NCBI RefSeq assembly: GCF_000025885.1
Contig: NC_014011.1
Span: 1,178,001 to 1,242,000 of the forward strand
Reading direction: 5' to 3'
DNA from: Aminobacterium colombiense DSM 12261
Lineage (GTDB): Bacteria; Synergistota; Synergistia; Synergistales; Aminobacteriaceae
Length of the DNA stretch: 64,000 bases
Shown here: one piece after another, positions 25,564-33,665 of the stretch
Numbering within the stretch: position 1 is the first letter of the stretch
How the letters are laid out: the number at the start of each line of letters is the position of its first letter
Made by a program: the position numbers and the translations under genes
The notes under the pieces: model-generated
The model's database searches: none
What the model saw: the letters and a program-made list of their open reading frames with translations, nothing else
Told to the model about the DNA's origin: nothing

Positions 25564-26529
25564 TTATGGGTTTACCACATAAAGCGGTTGCCGTCCTTCC
25601 AGGGCATCAATCAAGTTTTGCGCGGCAAGGCGGCTCATGCCCCCCCTGGAATCGTACGTGGCACTTCCCATATGGGGCATAACTGTCACGTTCGGAAGGG
25701 TAAGGAGGGGCTCGTCCAAAGGTACCGGCTCCTTTGCAAAAACATCGAGGCCTGCAGCCCATATCCATTTTTCTGACAAAGCCTTACACAAGGCCTTTTG
25801 ATCCACCACCAGGCCGCGGGAAGTATTCACCAGAATCGCTGTAGGTTTCATCATTCGCAGCTCTCGCTCTCCAATGAGACTGCGCGTTTCATCCTTCAAA
25901 GGGCAGTGAAGGGTCACATAATCAGACGTTTGAAGCAATTTATCTAGTGAAACCCTCTGGGCTCCCAACTCTTTTTCCGCCGCTGGCTTCGCTGATGGAT
26001 TATAGTAACAGATGGACATGCCAAAACCCTTTGCCCGCCTGGCCACTGCTTGCCCAATTTGTCCAAAGCCCACAATGCCAAGTTTCTTGCCAGCTGTATC
26101 CATTCCAAGCCACATATCCGGATACCAGGTAGTCCACTGGCCTCTCCTCAAATACTCGCTGCACTCCACGAGGCGGCGCGCTGCTGCCAACAACAAAGTG
26201 AAAGCCAGATCAGCAGTGGCGTCAGTTAAAACATCAGGGGTATTGCAGATCATGATCCCATGACGTTTTGCCGCTTCAATATCGATATTATCAAATCCTA
26301 CCGCGTGCTGACTCACAACTTTCAGTTTTGGAGCATGGGAAAAAAGCTCGTCGTCAATTGCGTTTGCCGGCATTGAAAGAAGCCCTTCCACGTCCTGAAC
26401 CTCCCGTAACAGAGTTGCGCGATCTGGGGCTCCCTCCCCTCTCCACATTTTATAATCCACATGTCCATTGAGAAGGTCCATTCCCTCTTTTAAAATCCTT
26501 TGGGTGACATATACTTTAGGCAAAGCCAA
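25564..26529 (-). CDS. D-2-hydroxyacid dehydrogenase (glyoxylate/hydroxypyruvate reductase-like)
   Basis: It reduces a 2-oxoacid such as glyoxylate or hydroxypyruvate with NAD(P)H. The Rossmann motif GFGQIGQAVARR, the catalytic Arg in VNTSRG, Glu in DVFAKEP and His in MPHMGSA are all present. QHAVGFDNID in the substrate domain fits the glyoxylate reductase subgroup. TTG at 26529 is the likely start, eight bases from AGGAGG; a GTG three codons up overlaps the SD. It has 321 residues and stands alone, converging on the aminotransferase. A GntR-like operator candidate lies upstream. Confidence 0.9.
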   Translation of the reverse strand: MALPKVYVTQRILKEGMDLLNGHVDYKMWRGEGAPDRATLLREVQDVEGLLSMPANAIDDELFSHAPKLKVVSQHAVGFDNIDIEAAKRHGIMICNTPDVLTDATADLAFTLLLAAARRLVECSEYLRRGQWTTWYPDMWLGMDTAGKKLGIVGFGQIGQAVARRAKGFGMSICYYNPSAKPAAEKELGAQRVSLDKLLQTSDYVTLHCPLKDETRSLIGERELRMMKPTAILVNTSRGLVVDQKALCKALSEKWIWAAGLDVFAKEPVPLDEPLLTLPNVTVMPHMGSATYDSRGGMSRLAAQNLIDALEGRQPLYVVNP

Positions 26530-26620
26530 TAAATCCACCTCCTAATTATTCGCTAAAGGTTATGATAATATTCTAGCAGGTAAAATATTTCACATTTTCA
26601 CCTTTGCCCATATCTGCTGA

Positions 26621-26632
26621 CTGGTCAGACAT
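26621..26632. promoter_or_regulatory. Possible GntR/FadR-type operator
   Basis: CTGGTCAGACAT resembles the FadR-subfamily pattern TGGTCnGACCA, with imperfect right half. It sits about 95 bases upstream of the dehydrogenase start and about 60 bases upstream of the permease promoter, so it could serve either gene. No GntR gene is in the window. Confidence 0.3.
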
Positions 26633-26693
26633 TTCTTTATCCCCTTTGGGGATGATGTTATCCTGTTTGATGACACAAATGTACTTTAGCTCA

Positions 26694-26722
26694 TTGAATT
26701 TTATATAAGTATGGATTATACT
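26694..26722 (+). promoter_or_regulatory. Promoter of the purine permease gene
   Basis: TTGAAT (26694-26699), 17-base spacer, TATACT (26717-26722). The leader before the ATG at 26773 is about 44 bases and cannot hold a purine riboswitch. Confidence 0.65.
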
Positions 26723-26772
26723 TCCCACTGTTCTTATCATATTAAAACAATGAAACAGGAGGTTGTAAAACC

Positions 26773-28074
26773 ATGGCTTCATGGCTTGAAAAACGTTTTA
26801 AAGTGCGGGAAGCAGGAAGTGACGTGCGTACTGAAATTTTGGCGGGGATAACGACCTTTATGACAATGGCGTATATTATTTTCGTCAATCCAAGTATTAT
26901 GGAAAGTGCAGGAATGCCTTTCGGTCCCGTAATGACCGCCACATGCCTCGCAAGCGCTTTTGCCACTCTTCTCATGGCATTCCTAGCCAACTACCCCATT
27001 GCTCTTTCAGTAGGCATGGGGCTTAATGCCTTCTTTGCCTTCGGAGTAGTCCTTGGAATGGGGATCAGCTGGCAAACCGCCTTGGCCGCCATATTCACTG
27101 AAGGCGTCATTTTCATACTCCTTACATTAACACGTCTTCGCGAAGAAGTGGTCAACGCCATCCCAACATCCCTAAAGATAGGCATCTCTACAGGTATCGG
27201 CTTGTTTATTACATTTATCGGCCTTCAAAGCGCTGGCATTATTGTTAACAACGATGCTGTTCTGGTGGGCATGGGCAATTTGAAAACCCCCACTGCCCTC
27301 TTAGCCATCCTCGGCTTCTTCATAATGGTCACCATGGAAGCCCGGCGAATCAGAGGAGCCATCCTCTGGGGCATACTCATCATTACTGCGGCAAGTATCC
27401 CACTAGGTGTTACAAACATGCCTAACGGCCTCATTTCAATGCCGCCATCTATTGCCCCCATATTCGCAAAACTTGACTTTTCTTCTATTCTGAACCCCAA
27501 CTTCTGGATAGTTGTCTTTACCTTTTTCTTTGTAGATTTCTTTGACACAGTTGGAACCCTTGTAGGCGTAACCCACAGAGCAGGAATGCTCGATGCCGAG
27601 GGTAACCTTCCCAGAGCAAAAGAAGCTCTTCTTGCCGACGCTATTGGAACCGCAGCCGGCGCCATTCTGGGAACATCAACAGTTACATCATATGTAGAAA
27701 GCGCCAGCGGCGTAGAACAGGGAGGCCGGACAGGTCTCACCGCTCTTGTAACGGCAGTCCTTTTTATTTTAGCTCTCTTCTTCAGCCCATTAGTTGCCAT
27801 TGTTCCCGCCTGTGCTACGGGCCCTGCCCTTGTTATGGTTGGCATCTTTATGATGATGAGCTTAAAACAATTTGATTTTACCGAGTGGACAGACCTCGTT
27901 CCAGCCTGTATCGCTATTTTTACTATGCCATTCAGCTACAGTATTGCGGCAGGAATCGAATTCGGAGTAATCAGTTTTGTCATAGTAAAGTTTTTCACCG
28001 GGCGCAAATATCAAATCAGTCCCATGATGGTCTTCCTCTTTGTGGTATTTATCCTCAAGGAGATATTCTTTTAA
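26773..28074 (+). CDS. NCS2/AzgA-like purine permease
   Basis: A nucleobase permease of the AzgA/PbuG branch, importing adenine, guanine or hypoxanthine by proton symport. It has 433 residues and about 12-14 hydrophobic segments. Family blocks are EILAGITTFMTMAYIIFVNP at the N-terminus, GMGLNAFFAF, FVDFFDTVGTLVGV and STVTSYVESASGVEQGGRTG. An AGGAGG SD precedes the ATG. It is monocistronic with a strong terminator. Salvage by this transporter would complement the de novo operon at 2662-12872. Confidence 0.95.
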   Translation: MASWLEKRFKVREAGSDVRTEILAGITTFMTMAYIIFVNPSIMESAGMPFGPVMTATCLASAFATLLMAFLANYPIALSVGMGLNAFFAFGVVLGMGISWQTALAAIFTEGVIFILLTLTRLREEVVNAIPTSLKIGISTGIGLFITFIGLQSAGIIVNNDAVLVGMGNLKTPTALLAILGFFIMVTMEARRIRGAILWGILIITAASIPLGVTNMPNGLISMPPSIAPIFAKLDFSSILNPNFWIVVFTFFFVDFFDTVGTLVGVTHRAGMLDAEGNLPRAKEALLADAIGTAAGAILGTSTVTSYVESASGVEQGGRTGLTALVTAVLFILALFFSPLVAIVPACATGPALVMVGIFMMMSLKQFDFTEWTDLVPACIAIFTMPFSYSIAAGIEFGVISFVIVKFFTGRKYQISPMMVFLFVVFILKEIFF

Positions 28075-28124
28075 CAGACTGGCTATCAACTAAGCTGTTG
28101 CGGTTTCAAAACTGAAAGGGATAA

Positions 28125-28169
28125 CAAGGGCCCCCGTCGATCGATCCAGTATCTCGACGGGGGCCCTTG
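28125..28169. terminator. Strong bidirectional terminator between permease and frr
   Basis: A 16-bp perfect stem, CAAGGGCCCCCGTCGA with its complement at 28154-28169, and a 13-base loop. A/T-rich flanks follow on both strands. It serves the convergent genes on either side. Confidence 0.9.
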
Positions 28170-28191
28170 AAATAAAAACAGTGAATCGTGG

Positions 28192-28752
28192 CTAGTCTCC
28201 CTCAATAATTTCTTTTTCTTTCACTTTAAGCACTTCGTCAATCTTTTTGATGAAGTCGTCTGTTATATCCTGAACATCTTTTGTATATTTCCTCTGTTCG
28301 TCCTCGCTGATAACAGAATCTTTCTCCATCTTTTTCAGTGTGTCGTTTACTTCCCTTCGAATGTTACGAACAGCGATCCTGGCCTCTTCAGCGTATTTTG
28401 ATACAACCTTAGAGAGCTCAATACGCCGTTCCTTTGTTAGTTCGGGAAGGGTAAGACGAATGTTCTCTCCATCGTTCTGGGGATTAATGCCAAGAGAAGA
28501 TGCCTGAATGGCCTTTTCAATCCCTTTAAGAATAGACCTATCAAAAGGAGCAATCAGAATTTGCCGCGCTTCAGGAACGGAAACTGTCGCCAACTGCTTA
28601 ATGGGAGTCTGGCTTCCATAGTAGTCAACCCTGATGTCGTTTACCAGACCTGGGTGTGCTCTACCTGTTCTGATACTGATAAATTCCTCTTTGAGATGCT
28701 CGATGACCTTCTCCATTTTCTCACTCATGGTTTTTATAGCTTCTTTAGGCAC
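28192..28752 (-). CDS. frr: Ribosome recycling factor
   Basis: RRF splits post-termination ribosomes together with EF-G. The 186 residues show [26 protein letters not shown] and the C-terminal helix block [18 protein letters not shown]. The start is GTG at 28752, behind GGGGAGGAGG, and overlaps the pyrH stop by 8 bases. It is the last gene of rpsB-tsf-pyrH-frr, the order conserved across many bacteria. Confidence 0.97.
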   Translation of the reverse strand: MPKEAIKTMSEKMEKVIEHLKEEFISIRTGRAHPGLVNDIRVDYYGSQTPIKQLATVSVPEARQILIAPFDRSILKGIEKAIQASSLGINPQNDGENIRLTLPELTKERRIELSKVVSKYAEEARIAVRNIRREVNDTLKKMEKDSVISEDEQRKYTKDVQDITDDFIKKIDEVLKVKEKEIIEGD

Positions 28753-29476
28753 TGTATACTTCCTCCTCCCCTGTCGAAACTATTGTTCCAATCTTTTTCC
28801 CATCAACCAGAAAATTATGTAAATTGCCTTTTTTAAGGACATTAAGAACCACTATTGGAATACGGTTTTCCATACACAAGGAAAAAGCCGCCGCATCCAT
28901 TATTTCGAGCTGCTGCTTTAGAGCTTCCATGTAGGTAATTTTATGCAAAAGCACGGCATCGGGGTTTTTTTCAGGATCCGCACTATATATACCATCTACC
29001 TTCGTCGCTTTCAACAAACAATCTGCGTCAACCTCCGCCGCCCGTAGGGCAGCAGCCGTATCTGTGGAGAAATAAGGAGACCCGGTCCCCCCGGCAAAAA
29101 TAACAATCCGTCCCTTTTCAAGGTGCCGAATGGCCTTTCTTCTTATGTAAGGCTCCGCTAGCTGCCTCATCTCAATGGCTGTCTGTACCCGGGTGGGCAC
29201 CCCCAGCTTTTCAAGTACATCCTGCAATGCCAGAGCGTTTATGACCGTAGCCAGCATTCCCATAGAATCAGCCTGAGCTCTCTCTATGCCCATGGTTTGA
29301 ACATCTCTGCCACGAAGCATATTACCGCCGCCAACAACCATGGCAATCTCTACTCCCGTACGTGCTACTTCTGCAATTTCTTCACAAATCGAATGTATTG
29401 CTTCTAAATCAAGACCGAAACTTTTCGAGCCGGCCAATACTTCTCCAGAGAGTTTTAGCAACACCCTTTTTACCAT
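28745..29476 (-). CDS. pyrH: Uridylate kinase
   Basis: PyrH phosphorylates UMP to UDP and is allosterically controlled by GTP and UTP. The 243 residues show [43 protein letters not shown] and [13 protein letters not shown]. The ATG at 29476 is chosen for its GGAGGGG SD; an ATG five codons earlier overlaps that SD. A terminator between tsf and pyrH should lower its expression relative to the ribosomal genes. Confidence 0.97.
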   Translation of the reverse strand: MVKRVLLKLSGEVLAGSKSFGLDLEAIHSICEEIAEVARTGVEIAMVVGGGNMLRGRDVQTMGIERAQADSMGMLATVINALALQDVLEKLGVPTRVQTAIEMRQLAEPYIRRKAIRHLEKGRIVIFAGGTGSPYFSTDTAAALRAAEVDADCLLKATKVDGIYSADPEKNPDAVLLHKITYMEALKQQLEIMDAAAFSLCMENRIPIVVLNVLKKGNLHNFLVDGKKIGTIVSTGEEEVYSA

Positions 29477-29513
29477 GGCATACCCCTCCAACAGAATATT
29501 AAGGCAAAAAAAA

Positions 29514-29537
29514 GGCGAGGTCTCTTTTGGCCTCGCC
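29514..29537 (-). terminator. Terminator/attenuator between tsf and pyrH
   Basis: GGCGAGG and CCTCGCC pair around a 10-base loop. On the minus strand the stem is followed by eight T, so most rpsB-tsf transcripts should end here. Confidence 0.85.
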
Positions 29538-29547
29538 CCTGTAATTA

Positions 29548-30144
29548 TTACTCGCCGATCGCGAAACGGGCGATTCGTCCTACTTTAATGTTCTCACCCA
29601 GTTTAGCAATATGTTCGATTATAAGATCGTTTATTTTTTTATCGCCATCGCGAATATAGGCCTGATCAAGAAGGCATGATGTTTCAAAATACTTCTGCAC
29701 TTTTCCTTCAGCAATTCTGTCCACAATATTCGCAGGCTTGCCTTCTTCAAGAGCCTGCTGCCGATAAATTTCTTTTTCTCTTTCTACAACATCTTCAGGC
29801 ACTTCTTCTGAAGAAACAAACAACGGCGCGGAAGCCGCCACCTGCATCGCAAGCTCGTGGCCAAGCTCCTGGAACTCATCTGTTTTCGCCACAAAGTCAG
29901 TTTCACAGTTTAACTCCACCATTGAGGCAATCTTGGCATTGGTATGAATATAACAGAAGACCCTTCCATCCTTGGCGCTGCGGCTTGCCTTCTTTGCAGC
30001 CTTTGCTATCCCCTTCTCACGAAGATAGTCAATCGCCTTTTCCATATCACCCTTTGTTTCTGCCAAAGCGTGTTTACAATCCATCATACCTGCTCCGGTA
30101 CGCTCTCTTAGTTCTTTTACTGCAGATGCACTAATCGCTGCCAT
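29548..30144 (-). CDS. tsf: Elongation factor Ts, short form
   Basis: EF-Ts is the nucleotide exchange factor of EF-Tu. The N-terminal UBA-like domain ends in the [12 protein letters not shown] block, and the core follows with [15 protein letters not shown]. At about 198 residues it is the compact form with a single core subdomain, as in Thermus, not the 280-residue E. coli form. ATG at 30144 gives the usual MAAIS start; a TTG two codons earlier is closer to the GGAGG and cannot be excluded. Confidence 0.96.
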   Translation of the reverse strand: MAAISASAVKELRERTGAGMMDCKHALAETKGDMEKAIDYLREKGIAKAAKKASRSAKDGRVFCYIHTNAKIASMVELNCETDFVAKTDEFQELGHELAMQVAASAPLFVSSEEVPEDVVEREKEIYRQQALEEGKPANIVDRIAEGKVQKYFETSCLLDQAYIRDGDKKINDLIIEHIAKLGENIKVGRIARFAIGE

Positions 30145-30165
30145 GCTCAATACGTCCTCCCTTAA

Positions 30166-30966
30166 TTATTCTTCTACTTCTTCAGTATCGTCATAAACTT
30201 CGTGGAGCCGCTCTCGCACGGAAATAATGTCTTCATCCGTCACTTCTTCCCCTTCTTCAACGACTTTCTTTACATCAGCATCTTCACCCTGACGGCCTTC
30301 GATCATGGCATCTGCCATAAGGCCAGAAATCAATTTAATTGCGCGAATCGCATCGTCGTTACCGGGAATGGGGTAATCTATCATTTCAGGATCACAGTTG
30401 GTATCTACAATAGCTATTACGGGGATACCCAACTTCTTCGCTTCAAGAATGGCAATTTCCTCTCTCCGGGGGTCAATGAGGAACAGCGCATCGGGAACAT
30501 TTTTCATTCCGGCAATTCCACTGAGATATTTCTCAAGTTTAGCCAGCTCTTTTTTAAGAAGGGCAACCTCTTTTTTAGGAAGATTGCTCCAATTATCTTC
30601 TGCCGCCATCTTACGAAGTTCTACCATGCGGGTTACACGTTTGCGGATAGTGGAGAAATTCGTTAAAAGGCCGCCAAGCCACCGCTGATTGATAAAGTAC
30701 TGGCCGCTGCGCTCCGCCTCTTCACGAATAGTATCCTGTGCCTGTCGTTTTGTTCCGACAAAGAGAAGAGAACCATTATTCTGAGCTATCTCACGAACGA
30801 AAGCATAGGCTTTTTCAAGGCCCCGAACAGTTTTCTGCAAATCGATAATATAAACGCCATTTCTCTCTGTGAAGATGTATGGTTTCATCTTCGGATTCCA
30901 ACGTCTCGTCTGGTGACCGAAATGGACGCCACACTCAAGAAGCTGCTTCATACTTACTACTGACAT
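30166..30966 (-). CDS. rpsB: Ribosomal protein S2
   Basis: S2 binds late to the 30S subunit near the anti-SD. The N-terminus has [52 protein letters not shown] and [23 protein letters not shown] are family blocks. It has 266 residues with an acidic C-terminal tail. A GGAGGGG SD precedes the ATG. A leader of about 118 bases with a stable stem precedes it (see the separate entry). Confidence 0.98.
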   Translation of the reverse strand: MSVVSMKQLLECGVHFGHQTRRWNPKMKPYIFTERNGVYIIDLQKTVRGLEKAYAFVREIAQNNGSLLFVGTKRQAQDTIREEAERSGQYFINQRWLGGLLTNFSTIRKRVTRMVELRKMAAEDNWSNLPKKEVALLKKELAKLEKYLSGIAGMKNVPDALFLIDPRREEIAILEAKKLGIPVIAIVDTNCDPEMIDYPIPGNDDAIRAIKLISGLMADAMIEGRQGEDADVKKVVEEGEEVTDEDIISVRERLHEVYDDTEEVEE

Positions 30967-31017
30967 AATAACCCCTCCTACATAATTGGTTTCTTATTCC
31001 CTCCACAAACATCCCTT

Positions 31018-31057
31018 GGAAGTGGAACCTTCGCAGCTCAAAGGCACCCCCACTTCC
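31018..31057 (-). promoter_or_regulatory. Structured rpsB leader hairpin
   Basis: GGAAGTGG pairs with CCACTTCC (31018-31025 with 31050-31057), with an inner CCTT/AAGG pairing in the loop. It lies in the 5' leader between the rpsB promoter and start. Ribosomal proteins often repress their own leaders through such structures, so this may be an S2 autoregulatory element (inference). Confidence 0.5.
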
Positions 31058-31090
31058 ATCAGTTTATGTGTGTGATATGGGCCAACGGAA

Positions 31091-31120
31091 AGTATATCAC
31101 ATTTTATGAACGCCCTTCAA
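31091..31120 (-). promoter_or_regulatory. Promoter of rpsB-tsf
   Basis: TTGAAG (31120-31115), 18-base spacer and TATACT (31096-31091) on the minus strand. It is back to back with the promoter of the repressor gene at 31198; the two -35 boxes are 3 bases apart. Confidence 0.65.
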
Positions 31121-31123
31121 CTG

Positions 31124-31152
31124 TTGCAGAAAAAGGGTATACCCTGTATTGT
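31124..31152 (+). promoter_or_regulatory. Promoter of the CsoR/CstR-like gene with palindromic operator candidate
   Basis: TTGCAG (31124-31129), 17-base spacer and TATTGT (31147-31152). The spacer contains a perfect 12-base palindrome AGGGTATACCCT at 31134-31145. G-tract/AT-centred palindromes are known operators of CsoR/RcnR-family repressors, so this is likely the autoregulatory site. Confidence 0.6.
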
Positions 31153-31197
31153 TTGGAGAGTAAAGTTACTAAACAATAGTTTCAAGGAGGATAATCC

Positions 31198-31536
31198 ATG
31201 ACTAAAAATTCCCTTATCAACAAGCTGGACAACATGTCTCCTACCGGAAAAGCAATGCTCAACAGATTGCGCCGCATAGAAGGCCAATTACGCGGCATTC
31301 AGAGAATGATTATCGAAGAAAAACCCTGCTATGAGGTTCTTCTTCAGCTCTCTGCCGCACGCAAGGCCATGCAGAAGGCTTGCATTGAGATATTGAAGAA
31401 TTACATTAACCAATGCGTCCACGAAGCAAAGGATCCCGACATTGGCAACCTGGAAAAACTCCTCGAGGCTCTCATCGACATAGCTCCTGCCGGCATGGTA
31501 TTTACAGAAGACCAGGAGCAGGAAAAAGAAGAATAA
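31198..31536 (+). CDS. CsoR/FrmR-family repressor, CstR-like ligand set
   Basis: This all-helical DUF156 repressor has 112 residues with the family core NRLRRIEGQLRGIQRMI. In copper-sensing CsoR the ligands are Cys-His-Cys. Here they are Cys44, Tyr69 and Cys73, so the His is replaced by Tyr. Two Cys without the His is the arrangement of CstR, which senses persulfides, so sulfur species rather than Cu(I) is the likelier signal. An extra Cys62 is present. It has no adjacent exporter or rhodanese gene; it probably controls itself and distant targets. SD AAGGAGG precedes the ATG. Confidence 0.88.
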   Translation: MTKNSLINKLDNMSPTGKAMLNRLRRIEGQLRGIQRMIIEEKPCYEVLLQLSAARKAMQKACIEILKNYINQCVHEAKDPDIGNLEKLLEALIDIAPAGMVFTEDQEQEKEE

Positions 31537-31550
31537 GCTGCGTATAAAAG

Positions 31551-31676
31551 CGGTCTTCTCCGGGAGATCCAGCTTCCTGTGGCACCCAAAACGCTCCGCT
31601 TACTGCTGCTCCCTCCCGGGCCTGACAGGGTTCACGGTGTTTCGCCGCACAGGGCTGAATCTCCCGGAGAAGACCG
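31551..31676 (-). ncRNA. ffs: Signal recognition particle RNA (small bacterial type)
   Basis: On the minus strand the sequence GTCAGGCCCGGGAGGGAGCA matches the conserved SRP helix 8 region (GTCAGG...GGAAGGAGCAGC pattern). An 18-bp perfect closing stem joins 31551-31568 with 31659-31676. The total of about 126 bases fits the small 4.5S-like RNA, and CTTTTATA follows the 3' end. A consensus promoter precedes it. It would scaffold Ffh for co-translational targeting. The helix-8 tetraloop sits within CCCGGGAGGG. Confidence 0.9.
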
Positions 31677-31685
31677 CCGAAAGGT

Positions 31686-31714
31686 ATTGTAACAGCCTTT
31701 TGAAATGCTGGCAA
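31686..31714 (-). promoter_or_regulatory. Promoter of the SRP RNA gene
   Basis: TTGCCA (31714-31709), 17-base spacer and TACAAT (31691-31686) on the minus strand. Transcription would begin about 7 bases later, close to the closing stem of the RNA. Confidence 0.75.
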
Positions 31715-31736
31715 CCTGCAGCCCCTAAAGGTCTGC

Positions 31737-32189
31737 CTACTTACTAAAACGCCCCATCAGCTCAGTTTTGGCAAGCACATGCCCTTCCATAGTCTCTTCA
31801 AGAACATGCAATGGGGCTCCACCCTTTAGATCAAGCTCCTCATCGAGGGCGTAGAGTGTAAAATAATAACGATGCACACCTGATGGCGGTTGGGGTCCAT
31901 CATACCCTGACTCACCCCAGCTATTCAGCCCCTGTCGTATGCCATCTGATGTTTCGATAGCGCGTCCCAGATCCGACGGAAGGCAGCATCGTTCAGCAGG
32001 AATATTATAAACAACCCAGTGTGTCCATGTACCGGCAAGGGCATCGGGGTCTCTGCACACAAGAGCGAAAGTGCGAGTTTCAACTGGTACATCCTCCCAG
32101 CACAGGGAGGGAGCGCTGTTATCAAATCCTCGCCCGTGATGTCGGGGAATCATCTCTCCATGATTAAAACTGGAACTTGTAAGTTTCAC
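31737..32189 (-). CDS. PEBP / YbhB-YbcL family protein
   Basis: A phosphatidylethanolamine-binding-protein fold; the bacterial role is not settled. Anion-pocket motifs are CRDPDALAGTWTHW, then GYDGPQPPSGVHRYYF. GTG at 32189 (MKLTSSSF...) matches the usual N-terminus and lies behind a GGGGGAAGGAAG stretch; ATGs 8 and 20 codons earlier in the same frame are less likely. It has 150 residues and no signal peptide. It stands alone between the SRP RNA and the abgA-like gene. Confidence 0.9.
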   Translation of the reverse strand: MKLTSSSFNHGEMIPRHHGRGFDNSAPSLCWEDVPVETRTFALVCRDPDALAGTWTHWVVYNIPAERCCLPSDLGRAIETSDGIRQGLNSWGESGYDGPQPPSGVHRYYFTLYALDEELDLKGGAPLHVLEETMEGHVLAKTELMGRFSK

Positions 32190-32322
32190 CTCTTCCTTCC
32201 CCCTTTCTATCATAAATATAATTATAGACGAGAGATATGAAAACACCATAATTTAAATTTAAAAGGTATGATTAACTGTATCGCCGTGATAGGACAATTT
32301 CTTTACTTACGGAGGTGTAATA

Positions 32323-33617
32323 GTGATCTCTCAGGAACTAGAAAAAAAAGTGCTTTTTTATCGCCGTGATTTTCACAAATATCCCGAAACAGCTTGGTCT
32401 GAGTTCAGGACAGCATCACTTATCGCTGAATATCTTTACAAAATGGGCTATAAAGATCTACTTTTTGGTTCTTCCATCTTCGATTTCACCTCAGTTATGG
32501 GAAGACCTGATGAAAACATCATCGACCACCACATAGGGAGAGCCATCCGGCAAGGGGCGATAAAAGAATGGATAGATAAAATGGAACGTCATCCCGGAGT
32601 GATGGCGGTTCTGGATACGAAACGATCTGGCCCCACTGTAGCGCTCCGTTTCGATTTAGACGCCGTGGATATTACAGAAACAAAGGATCCGGCCACCGCC
32701 CGGTAAAAGAAGGTTTTGCTTCGGTACATGACGGAGCCATGCATGCATGCGGCCATGATGGTCACGCTGCCATGGGACTAGGCATCGCCGAGCTTATTAT
32801 AGAACATAGCAACTCTCTAACAGGAACATACAAGCTTATCTTTCAGCCTGCGGAAGAAGGGGTGAGAGGGGCTAAGGCCATGGCAGACAAAGGCATTCTA
32901 GATGATTGTGACTACTTTATCGCAATACACCTTGGCATGTCCCACCCAACAGGCGAAGTTACTGCTGGAGCGCAAGGTTTTCTCTGCACTACTAAGTTTG
33001 ACGTTCGCTATACAGGTGTTTCCGCCCATGCCGGCGCCGCTCCTGAAAATGGAAGAAACGCCCTTCTTGCCGCCTGTGCTGCCGCTTTAAACATGCATGC
33101 CATAGCACCCCATGGTAAAGGGATAAGCCGTATAAACGTGGGAGTGCTGCAAGCTGGAGAGGGTCGTAACGTCGTTCCTCCCAATGCATTTATGAAAGTG
33201 GAAACAAGGGGAGCAACTGAAGAAATAGAAACCTATATGTACAGCAGAGCAAGGGAGATTATCGATGGAGCAGCTAAAATGTACGGTGTTGAAAGTGTCG
33301 TCTATGAAACAGGAGCAGCTACGACTGCACGCAGCAGCAATAAAATAGTAGACATCATCGCCAATGAAGCCGTTAAAGTAGATGGAATAACAGAAATAGA
33401 AAAAACTGCCGCAGCAGAAGGCAGCGATGACGCTACGTGGATGATGAAACGGGTTCAAAACCTTGGCGGCCAGGCAACCTATATAATAGTGGGATCTAAT
33501 CTCACCGCCGGACATCATAACGAGTATTTCGACTTCGACGAAAGGTCTCTTTTCATTGGAGTTGACCTTATATTCAAAACCCTTCAGGCCATAGCGAAAA
33601 ATGGTGCCAGGTCTTGA
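32323..33617 (+). pseudogene. AbgA-like M20 amidohydrolase with a frameshift
   Basis: The family cleaves N-acyl amino acids such as p-aminobenzoyl-glutamate. The first part (32323-32706) starts at GTG behind GGAGGTG and has YRRDFHKYPETAW and ALRFDLDAVDITE. It stops early. The second frame carries on with PVKEGFASVHDGAMHACGHDGH, the M20 metal motif, then QPAEEG, and ends in GHHNEYFDFDE. Continuity with E. coli AbgA is restored if one C is added in the CC run at about 32690 (GCC CAC instead of GCCAC). The whole would be about 431 residues, normal length. It could be a decayed gene or an assembly error. The last codons and stop lie inside the palindromic repeat. Confidence 0.88.
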
Positions 33618-33665
33618 ATTTGTGCATACCCATGTACGTATGCACAAATTCAAGACCTGGCACCA
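33602..33665. repeat. Perfect palindromic repeat, copy A
   Basis: Two 28-base arms (33602-33629 and 33638-33665) are perfect reverse complements around an 8-base spacer. The outer part is TGGTGCCAGGTCTTGAATTT. Both converging genes stop inside it at mirrored positions: TGA 33615-33617 (plus) and TGA 33652-33650 (minus). It can also act as a bidirectional terminator-like hairpin. The sequence is similar in style to REP elements mobilised by Y1/RAYT transposases (inference from memory of such repeats). Confidence 0.95.

Noticed and set aside
26639-26653. ATCCCC-TTT-GGGGAT hairpin
   Set aside because: Short, with no T-run and no gene end beside it on either strand.
26700-26772. Possible purine or guanine riboswitch before the permease gene
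   Set aside because: The leader from the promoter is about 44 bases and lacks the aptamer consensus.
32279-32371. 12-base direct repeat TATCGCCGTGAT before and inside the abgA-like gene
   Set aside because: Only two short copies, one coding for the conserved Tyr-Arg-Arg-Asp; most likely chance.
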